NCBI GenBank assembly: GCA_026214975.1
Contig: CM047806.1
Location: 85,173,599 to 85,237,598 of the forward strand
Reading direction: 5' to 3'
DNA: 64,000 nt
Source: Gentiana macrophylla
Taxonomy: Eukaryota > Streptophyta > Magnoliopsida > Gentianales > Gentianaceae
Shown here: piece after piece, positions 56,066 to 64,000 of the stretch
Layout of the letters: every line of letters starts with the position of its first letter
How positions within the stretch are numbered: position 1 is the first letter of the stretch
Position numbers and translations under genes: made by a program
Notes under the pieces: generated by a model
Seen by the model: the letters and a program-made list of their open reading frames with translations, nothing else
The model's database searches: none
What the model was told of the DNA's origin: nothing

Positions 56066-56966
56066 GACAGAGAAACTCTGCTAATATACTTAGCAGTGGT
56101 TGCAAAAGCAATTAGTACAGTCCTGATAAGGGATGAGGACAACATCCAGAGACCGGTATTCTATGTGAGCAGAGCTCTACATGGCCCGGAAGTCAGGTAC
56201 ACCAATGCATAGAAACTAGATTTGGCTTTGGTGCATACTTTGAAGAAGTTGAGACCATATTTTCAAGCGCATCCGATAACTGTGGTAACAGATCAGCCCC
56301 TATGACAAGTATTAGCTCGACCAGATACATCTGGACGACTAGCAAAGTTGGTCATAGAGCTTGCAGAGTATGACCTGGACTTCCAACCCCGGACTGCTAT
56401 AAAGGCTCAGGCTTTAGCAGACATTTTAGCCGAAGGAATTTCAGTGGAAGTTGAGAAAGATCAGCCGACAGAGCAAGTCGAGTCATGGACCCTGTATGTA
56501 GACGGGGCAGTAGGAAAAGAAGGAGCAGGGGCAGGCCTATTGCTCATCAGTCCAAAAGGTGAATAATTTCCTTATGCCTTACGATTCCAGTTCAGAGCTA
56601 CAAATAACAAAGCCGAGTATGAGGCTTTGATCACCGGGCTACGACTAGTCAGCAAACTCGGTGATGTCAATTTACAAGTGTTCAGTGACTCCCAACTAGT
56701 AGTTAATCATATCAAAGCGAGTATGAAGCAAATGAGGAACCAATGAAGAATTACTTGTCAGTAGCTCAAACCTTACTCAAGACCTTCAAGTCGGTCCAGA
56801 TCGAGCAGGTCTCTCGGTCTCAAAACAAACGAGCTGACGCTCTTTCAAAATTGGCCTCCAATTTCTTCTCAGACAAAAACGTCCTGGTAGAACAACTCAC
56901 TGAACGAAGCTATGTGAGAGGAAAGTTCTACCAGTCTGTCAATAAGCTACATGGATGGACCGCATA
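56066..56966 (+). pseudogene. Tat-type tandem RNase H domains
   Basis: The first domain shows LLIYLAVVAKAISTVLI, RPVFYVSRALHGPEVRYTNA, a stop, and LKKLRPYFQAHPITVVTDQP. The second, archaeal-type domain starts ESWTLYVDGAVGKEGAGAGL and continues FRATNNKAEYEALITGLRL, VFSDSQLVVNHIKAS and RSQNKRADALSKLAS. Stops fall near 56064, 56211, 56305 and 56565, with a frameshift near 56740. Confidence 0.87.
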
Positions 56967-57774
56967 GTGTCATATCTCAAACATGGCATCCTGTCGGATG
57001 ATAAGTCTCAGGCCCAAAAGATAAAGCTCCTAGCAAGCAAGTACTACCTTTTTAATGAAGTTCTGTACAGACGATCTTTTATATCACTTTGGCTCAGATG
57101 TGCTTCTAAAGAAGAAGGAAATTATCTCCTTAGAGAGGTCCATCTTGGTATCTGCAGAAATCATGCGGGTGCACGATCCTTGGCAAGAAAATGTCGTTTA
57201 TTCGGGTACTACTGGCCCACAATGCAGAGTGATGCGAATGAGCTCGTTATGAAATGTAAGTCATGCCAGGTGCATGATAACTTATCTCACCAACCTTCAC
57301 AGGAAATGATCCTTATAGTCTCTCCTTGGCCCTTTTATTAATAGGGGTAGACCTAGTCGGCCCACTTTCCTGAGCTCCGGGAAATCTAAGGTTCCTTGTG
57401 GTAGCGCTCAACTACTTTACTAAGTGGGTAGAAGCTGAAGCTCTAACGACCATCATGGCAAAGGCAATTCAAAAGTTCCTTTGGAAAAGCATTGTCTGTA
57501 GATATGGTATACCAAAGACCCTGATATTAGACAATAGGACACAATTTGAAGACAGGACAGTCAGGATATGGTGTGCCGAGCTGGGTATAACCCAACACTT
57601 TACCTCTGTTGGACATCCACAAGCTAATGGCCAAGTGGAATAGACAAACAGACAGGTCCAAATTGGTTTGAAGAAGAGAGAGAGAATTGGGTTGAACACT
57701 TACCCAATATACTTTGGGTGTACATAACTACGCCAAACTCGCCTACAGGTGAAACACCTTTTTCTTTAGCTTAC
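56955..57774 (+). pseudogene. Tat-type integrase, truncated by SIRE-like B insertion
   Basis: The zinc-finger region reads REVHLGICRNHAGARSLARK, CRLFGYYWPTMQSDA and KCKSCQVH. The core shows GVDLVGPLS, VVALNYFTKWVEAEAL, GIPKTLILDN (second catalytic Asp) and FTSVGHPQANGQVE (ending near the catalytic Glu). It ends at TPFSLAY, exactly where the SIRE-like LTR begins. Confidence 0.87.
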
Positions 57775-58079
57775 TGTTGGAAATAAAATTTTAGTTTTGA
57801 TGATGATTCATCTCATTTAGTTACTTATTTTTTTACACCCAATTGATGAAGTGCTGGAACTAGCTGCTATAGTGAAAGGCTAAGAGATGTCTAGAACTGA
57901 ATGTATAGGTTTTACTAGAGTCTGATAATTGTATAGGTTATATCAGACAAGCTCTGTAATAGATATAAGGTTCGTAAAACAGAAAACTTGAAATCATCTA
58001 GAAAACTGAAACATAACATAAGACTGAAGATGTACACCTAAAACTGAAGTCGTACTCAGAACATAAGAAGGTAAGTTCG

Positions 58080-58205
58080 TTGAGGGCACTGACTCGGTTG
58101 ACTTATCTAGAACCGAAGGCTGAGGGAACAAACTCAGTAATTGAAGAACTAAGGGACACAGACTCAGTTGTAGAAGATTGAAGAACTGAGGGTTCAGACT
58201 CAGTT
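58080..58205 (+). repeat. CTGAG...CTCAG motif array in SIRE-like B U3
   Basis: Imperfect copies start near 58080, 58120, 58150 and 58186 (e.g. CTGAGGGTTCAGACTCAG), each a short inverted repeat with a 7-8 base loop. Similar arrays occur in LTR A (about 22930-23005), C (about 26155-26260) and D (about 52107-52160). Confidence 0.8.
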
Positions 58206-58640
58206 GTGAAGATCAAAGCCGAGACTGTAAAGTTAAGTAAGTCTGTGATGGCCTAAACTGACTTAATGAATCTTGTAGAAGACCTAAGAATCATAAGGAC
58301 AATGATGTCTTAGATGATTTGTTTAAGAAATGGTGTAATCTGATTCAGTCACATAAAATCAGATAAATAGAGTACTAAGTTTTGAAGAAGAGTAAAAACT
58401 CAGTTAATGCTCTAAGTCAGTTAACAAACTGAAAAATGACACACTCAGTATAAAACTGATCAGGAAACTCAGTTTTATAGTCAGCCATCCAAGAAACTGA
58501 AAGTACATTCGAATGTTATAAATCAAGGATTTTTATTGGATAAAGAACTGACATGTCAGAACGGTCACTGACACCTGACATATGAAAATATAGACGTTGA
58601 AGCAATTCAAATTCAAGCAAGATGAACGTTGGACCTCATA

Positions 58641-58650
58641 CTATAAATAG
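58641..58650 (+). promoter_or_regulatory. LTR TATA box (SIRE-like B)
   Basis: CTATAAATAG followed by AGGACTTGGC; conserved among the LTRs here. Confidence 0.7.
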
Positions 58651-59552
58651 AGGACTTGGCATCAAGGATCAAACACCGAATTAACAAGATTACACGCATT
58701 CTTGTGCACAAGTCTAGTTCATTCGAATTGCTATCCATATTTGCGCTCAACAAGATCATGTCTAGATTTCTTCAAGTGTTCAAGCTACATCAATCAAATC
58801 CAGAATTCGACACTTTGAAGAACTATAAGAAAGAATCAATTTATTGATTCTCAACCCAAATTTGATTCTTAATCAAAGGTTTAGACTGTGAAGCAATCCG
58901 GTCAAGGATTTGACAAGGACAGTTGTCATTTGCATTCGGGTAGACTGTGTTTGTGGTGGTAGCTGGTGAAGAGCCAACACAACCCTCCAAGGACCAATGG
59001 TTCAAGCAGTTGAAGAGCTGTAATCCAACCTGTTCTTTAGTTGTTTAGATAGTGACACTAAGGATTAGTCAAGGACTATCAGTGAAATACATCTGACACT
59101 AAGGAGTTCTAGTGGAATTTTTCTCCTACATCACATGGGAAGAGTGGACTGACAGGATTACACCACTTGGAACCACTATAATTCTTGCTCTACTTACTTT
59201 ACGCATTTACATTCAATCATTTACTTATACAGCATTTATTATTGTTTATACAACATACTGAAATTGATTGTTATAAGCATACACAACTCACAAACTGACA
59301 TTCACCAGAATTCAGTTTTGCATACTCAGCTTTTTCTTATAGAATCAACAAGATCCAGATAAAGGCTAAAACTTATATCCGCTGCCGGTTGAATCAGTTT
59401 TGTTATAAGTCAGTTTGACTTAGACTCAGCTTAGTCAGTTCAACTCCACACAAGTTAAAACTGAACCTCAATTATTATTTATCTGGTTTTTGGTGACAAG
59501 TTTATTCACCCCCCCCTTTAAACTTGTGTTAGCCTTTCCAAGGGACCAACAG

Positions 59553-59566
59553 TTGGTATCAGAGTG
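59553..59566 (+). other. SIRE-like element B primer-binding site
   Basis: TTGGTATCAGAGTG begins two bases after the LTR; initiator tRNA-Met type. Confidence 0.88.
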
Positions 59567-59684
59567 AGGTTCTTTGACAAGCTATTGTTGAAAACTCACT
59601 TGCTCTAGTTATCTCCTCTAGTTGTTCTCCTGAAAAAGCTCAGTCTTTCAGTTTCTAGTCTTTCAATTTTCATTCACTCACATA

Positions 59685-61850
59685 ATGGATAACAATCAGT
59701 ATGCCAGACAGATGGTAATGTGCAACATGGACATATTTGATGAATACAAACGTCATTTTCAGGCCTTTCTAGCAGCTTCTTATGATGAGATGATAGATGT
59801 ACTCACTGATGGACCTATCCAGATCACTCACATGCAAACTGTCAATGGTGAATAAGTTAGAGTTCCAAAGCCCAAAAGCGATTGGACCAGTGATGACCGA
59901 AAGAGAAACAACCTGAACAATGTTGCCATGGATATCATACTCAGAACTCTTGACAGCAACATGTATCTGAATGTCAAAGATAGCACTACAACAAAAGAAA
60001 TGTGAGAGAAACTCCAACTGGTTTGGAGCTGCCTCCATCAAAGAAAACAAGATCTCAGTGGCAAAACAAAAGTTTGAGAATTTCAAGATGAAGTCAGGTG
60101 AGAATGTTGATCAGATGGAAACAAGATTTAGTGCCATAATGGACGAACTAGCATTACTCAAGATCAAGTACACCAAGAAAAAGATCAACACAAGAATCTT
60201 GAAGGCTTTACCCATGTGTTGGAAGATGAAGGTCACAGCAATGGAAGAATCAAGAAGACTTGATATAGAAGATTCCTTCAAAATCTTCTTAGACCTAAAG
60301 GCTTATGAATTCAATGAGGATTTCACAAGCACAGCTTCAATAATCAAGGCTCTGGAGGAACCTAAAACAACAGCCCTCGCAGCAGCTTCAAATGACAATC
60401 AAGAAACCTCATCAAAAAATCTTCAGCAATTGGATGAGATGGAAGAGCAGAAGGCTCTAAGATGAATAGAATTCGAAGAATGAAGAGTAGACATCCTGTC
60501 ACTCAGAAGTTTATCAAGAAGACTCCTTAAAAGAGAAAAGACGATGAGTATCTCTGCTTCAACTGTAAAAAGCCTGGACACTACAAAGCTGAATGTCCAG
60601 AGCTGACTGGTAAGAAGACTCACCAATGAAGAACTGGCAGAAGAGCACTCTTAGCCGGAGATGAGTCAGACTATGAAGCTGGCACAAAAAGATTATCAGA
60701 TGACACAGCACTAATGGCTAACATGGAGGATCCAAACAAAGTATGTGAATCTAACTCCAAATATTCCTCAGCTTAGATTTCTATGCAAAATGCTTGTTCT
60801 TCGACTGTTGATTCCAATCCGAGAAATCTAGAATTAGAGGAAACACTTGATGAATTGATGAATCAGCTGGTTACTATACAAGCTGGTTATGAGTCAATTA
60901 AAGCTGAGAAAGAAGCTTTAATTCTTGAAGTTGAACGATTGAAGTCTGAATTGAACGCATTGAAACTAACTCGAACTGATAAAGGAAAGAATCAGTACAA
61001 GCCTACTGTATCAGCAGCAGCAACTGAATCTTTTGCCCAATCAATATGAAGATCGAACTGTCTTAGGATTTGATACACAACAATCTTCTAAGGAAGGAAC
61101 GAGCAAGACTGCTGAACCTAATGCCAAAGCTGGTGTTAAGTTCGTAGCTGAGCAATTTCCTCAGACTGTGAAGATTGCTGAACCAGTGAAGTCAGTCTTG
61201 CGTGAATAAACTCAGAATCAGTTTCCCAAAAAGTCAGTTGCAATTAATAGAAAAAGTAAATCAAAAGGTAGATCATGCACCTCAAGGAAACAGAAATGGT
61301 AGATCAACCGCTGGATCTACAAAAACAAATCAAGTCAAGAACCTGAAAAATTATAATCAGAGTAAATTTAAGAATGTCAATCATTCAAATATTCACACAT
61401 CAAAGGGGAAAGGCAGACTATACCCCACTGATGATGATTGCAATTTTACTGAACCTACTATTAAAATTGATAGGAACAATCATTCTAGACAGAAAACTTA
61501 TCACATGTTTCAGTCCAAGACTCAGCAGAGAACTTATCCCAGTTCTCAGCAAAAGTCTCAGTACAAGGTCAGCCTATACCTCAGTACAAAAGGAATGATG
61601 ATTATTATTCAGCTTTTAATAATAGAAGACATTTTGGAAATCAGTTTCAACGAAAAGATCTGAGAATCATATAAATGCGACACAATCCAGGAAAAGATAT
61701 TGTGGAAGTGTGGCTTATATATATGAAAATAAGTGCAACAATTTCCAGAGAAAACCTTATGGAAATATCCCTCGTGTTGTACTAACAACTGACCACTATG
61801 GACCAAAACAGAGTTGGGTACCTAAAGAATTTTAATTTGTTTTGCAGGAC
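59685..61850 (+). pseudogene. SIRE-like element B gag
   Basis: Starts at the ATG at 59685 (MDNNQYARQMVMCNMDIFDE). The core includes NVAMDIILRTLDSNMYLNVK and GENVDQMETRFSAIMDELAL (ORF 59971-60465), then a zinc knuckle CFNCKKPGHYKAECPELTGK at about 60551-60605. A coiled-coil-like stretch (60783-61049: LDELMNQLVTIQAGYESIKA...) and a basic Gln/Lys/Asn-rich region follow. Stops occur near 59855, 60003, 60463 and later. Confidence 0.88.
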
Positions 61851-62320
61851 ATTTGGTATTTTGACAGTGGTTGCTCTAGACACATGACAAAGAGCAAGGA
61901 CTGTCTAGTTGATTTTATAGCAAAAAGATGGACCAAAAGTCAATTTTAGAAGTAAAGATAGACCTGGTTACACAAAAGGTTATGGAAACTTAATCAGAAA
62001 TGGACTCACAATCAAGAATGTATCTTATGTGGAAGGACTTCACTACAATCTACTCAGCACAAGTCAACTCTACGATATGGGATACAAAGTAACATTTGAT
62101 ATGGAATATTGCATTGTCGTCAGCGAAACAGTTTTCCAAGTAGTTCTTGCCGGAAGAAGGGAAGAGAACATGTATGTTGTAGATTGCCCTACAGCAGTCT
62201 CAGAAACCTGTTTAATTGTGCACACCAAGTCAGAACTCAGTTGGTTGTGGCATAAGAAACCGAGTCACCTAAATTTTGATGATATCAACTTATTAGTCAA
62301 GAAGAACTTGGTGATTTGAC
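61851..62320 (+). pseudogene. SIRE-like element B protease and pre-integrase domain
   Basis: WYFDSGCSRHMTKSKDCLVD carries the DSG active site. The frame 62029-62319 continues YVEGLHYNLLSTSQLYDMGY, YVVDCPTAV and WLWHKKPSHLNFDDINLLVK. Compared with element D (whose copy starts at DDIN), this shows what D lost upstream. Confidence 0.88.
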
Positions 62321-63000
62321 TACCAGAGATGACATATAAGAAAGACCGCTTGTGTGATGCATGTTAGCAAGGAAAGCAAACAAAAGCAAGTTTCAAGACT
62401 AAGTCTCAGCATTCAACAACCAGAGTTTAGAACTGATGCATATGGACTTATTTGGACCAATTACACCAATCAGTGTTAGTGGAAAGAAATACACCTTAGT
62501 GGTAGTTGATGACTTTTCAAGATATACTTGGGTTATCTTCATGTCAAAGAAGAGAGAAACTAAGCAACAACTGACATAACTTCTCAAGAGACTCCAAAAT
62601 CAGAAAAGTGTTACAGTAGTCAAGATTAGATCTGACAAAGGAACATAATTTCTCAACAACATAATCATTGAGTATTATGAAGAAAACGGAGTACTACGCC
62701 AGCTTTCAGCTGCAACAACACCTCAACAGAATGGAGTAGCTGAACGGAGAAATAGAACACTCAAGGAAGCTGGAAGGACAATGATTTGTGAATCTAAACT
62801 GCCAGAAAGATATTGGGCAGAAGCTGTAAATACAGCTTGCTATACTCAGAATCGAGCTCTCATGAACATGAGAAATGAAAAGACACCTTATGAGATTTGG
62901 AATGGAAGAAAACCAAATGTCTCATATTTTCATGCCTTTGGAAGCCAATGCTTTGTTCACAATAATGGAAATTATCAGCTCACGGTTTTTCAGCCCAAAG
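62321..63000 (+). pseudogene. SIRE-like element B integrase
   Basis: Frames give CDAC, a stop, QGKQTKASFKTK, HMDLFGPITPISVSGKKYTL, VVVDDFSRYTWVIFMSKKRE, VVKIRSDKGT (stop) FLNN, TPQQNGVAERRNRTLKEAGR and LPERYWAEAVNTACYTQNRA. DDE residues are visible although stops interrupt the frame near 62367, 62430, 62577 and 62646. Confidence 0.9.
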
Positions 63001-63823
63001 CTGATGAATGAATATTTCTGGGTTACTCAAGTGTCAGTAAAGCTTTTAAAGTGTTAAACAAGCGAATACTCAAGCATGAAGAATCTATACATATGGTTTT
63101 GATGAACCAAAATTTACTGGAGACACAATTGAAGACAAGGAAGAACCAGTTTCTCAACATACGTCAGACAAGCCTCTAGAATCAGTTTTCATTGATATTG
63201 GAAGATTAAGAATCTCAGATTCTTCAGATCAGGATCAGTCTGAGTTACCAGTAATAGAACCTGCAACTGAACAACAACAAGAAACTGATCCAACTAAAAA
63301 TGATCAAGCTCATGAAGAACCAGTTCAAAAAATGAAAACCATTTGATGCAACCCCCAGTACATCAGTGGATGAGAGATCACCCTGAAGAATAGGTGATAG
63401 GTGATTTTTCAGCCCAAAGCTGATGAATGAATATTTATGGGTTACTCAAGTGTCAGTAAAGCTTTTAAAGTGTTAAACAAGCGAACACTCAAGCATGAAG
63501 AATCTATACATGTGGTTTTGATGAACCAAAATTTACTGGAGACACAATTGAAGACAAGGAAGAACCAATTTCTCAACATACGTCAGACAAGCCTCTAGAA
63601 TCAGTTTTCATTGATATTGGAAGATTAAGAATCTCAGATTCTTCAGATCAAGATCAGTCTGAGTTACCAGTAATAGAACCTGCAAATGAACAACAACAAG
63701 AAACTGATCCAACTAAAAATGATCAAGCTCATGAAGAACCAGTTCAACAAAATGAAAACTATTTGATGCAACCCCCAGTACATCAGTGGATGAGAGATCA
63801 CCCTGAAGAACAGGTGATAGGTG
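62986..63823 (+). repeat. 419-bp tandem duplication in SIRE-like B linker
   Basis: Copies 62986-63404 and 63405-63823 begin at TTTTCAGCCCAAAGCTGATGA and differ at about 8-10 positions by eye. The segment lies between integrase and RT. Confidence 0.93.
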
Positions 63824-64000
63824 ATTTTCAAGCTGGAGTTTGAACAATACATCAACTAGATGCTATGATAGCTTGCTTTCTGTCTCAATCTGAACCCAAA
63901 GAAATTGAAGAATCTTTGAATGATCTAGATTGGATTTTGGCTATGCAAGAAGAACTCAACGAATTTGAGAGAAATCAAGTTTGGGATTTAGTAGACAAGC
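63824..64000 (+). pseudogene. SIRE-like element B, start of RT (cut by window edge)
   Basis: Encodes LDAMIACFLSQSEPKEIEES and DWILAMQEELNEFERNQVWD. This matches element D around 30110-30240 and runs off the window. Confidence 0.85.

Larger units (their letters stand above)
53572..57774 (+). mobile_element. Decayed Tat-type Ty3/gypsy element (gag C-terminus to integrase)
   Basis: Plus-strand order is gag end, protease, RT, RNase H, second RNase H, integrase. A second, archaeal-type RNase H between RNase H and integrase is the hallmark of the Tat lineage (Ogre/Retand relatives). The left side is bounded by the SIRE-like LTR at 53571 and the right by the SIRE-like LTR at 57775. Neither Tat LTR is in the window. 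Many TAG/TGA stops, several at positions where Trp, Gln or Arg is expected, mark an old copy. Confidence 0.85.
57775..59551 (+). repeat. SIRE-like element B, 5' LTR (1777 bp)
   Basis: Begins TGTTGGAAATAAAATTTTAG and ends CCAAGGGACCAACA before the primer-binding site. The U3 has four CTGAGGG...CTCAG-type motifs at 58080-58203. Homologous to 24812-26558 and, more distantly, 51885-53571. Confidence 0.95.
57775..64000 (+). mobile_element. SIRE-like Ty1/copia element B, 5' part
   Basis: A complete 5' LTR, primer-binding site, gag with zinc knuckle, protease, integrase and the beginning of RT, running off the right edge. It interrupts the Tat-type integrase; CTTAC (57770-57774) would be the left target duplication. 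Scattered stops and a 419-bp tandem duplication before RT indicate a defective copy. Confidence 0.92.

Noticed and set aside
1..64000. CRISPR arrays, rRNA or tRNA genes
   Set aside because: No regularly spaced identical repeats of CRISPR type and no cloverleaf or rRNA core seen; tRNA-like strings are retrotransposon primer-binding sites only.

Overview
This window is plant nuclear DNA, most likely from a eudicot. It holds one real host gene, the 5' nine exons of protein phosphatase methylesterase 1 (PPME1), on the minus strand (about 303-9483, running off the left edge). The rest is dominated by nested transposable elements of plant lineages: Ty1/copia (SIRE-like with long LTRs and an env-like third ORF, an RE1-like family, and short-LTR relics), Ty3/gypsy (a Tekay/Del-type chromovirus and a Tat-type element with a second RNase H), a Pack-MULE, a CACTA-like transposon, hAT derivatives and MITEs. 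I saw no tRNA, rRNA, CRISPR or bacterial signal. Lineage names rest on protein motifs recognised by eye.

Layout. 1-9640: PPME1. Its fifth intron (921-7062, about 6.1 kb against roughly 90-830 bases for the upstream introns) contains a 425-bp hAT derivative, at least two degenerate copia elements, an opposite-strand copia fragment, and a 1.48-kb Pack-MULE carrying pieces of an LRR receptor kinase resembling HAESA-LIKE 2. 9650-12990: a MITE, a striking C-rich degenerate array, low-complexity DNA and the 3' tip of a copia element. 12975-23207: a truncated SIRE-like 3' LTR split by a complete 9.13-kb Tekay-like gypsy element (13358-22486, target duplication CCCGG). 23208-28946: env-like regions of two minus-strand SIRE-like elements, the first interrupted by the 3' LTR of the second. 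About 28947: head-to-head junction to a plus-strand SIRE-like element whose pol is split at 30389/45486 by a ~15-kb CACTA-like element. The CACTA-like element contains a ~350-bp tandem array, a composite RE1-like copia (36168-43307; two pol cores between one LTR pair) and two MITEs. 45487-53571: the rest of that SIRE-like element (RT, RNase H, env-like region, 3' LTR). 53572-57774: a decayed Tat-type gypsy element, cut in its integrase by the 5' LTR of another SIRE-like element (57775 to the right edge).

The only coherent cellular function is that of PPME1, which removes the C-terminal methyl ester from the PP2A catalytic subunit. The elements do not work together. Their target-site duplications and interruptions give a relative insertion history: SIRE-like copies and the Tat element are older hosts, while the Tekay-like, CACTA-like and composite copia elements are later insertions. 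I found no convincing undescribed functional system. The most notable structures are the Pack-MULE with its captured receptor-kinase fragment inside a host intron, the composite two-core copia, the head-to-head SIRE breakpoint, the repeated palindromes in the Tekay LTR, the shared CTGAG/CTCAG array in the SIRE LTRs, and the strand-switching CCCTACC-like array.
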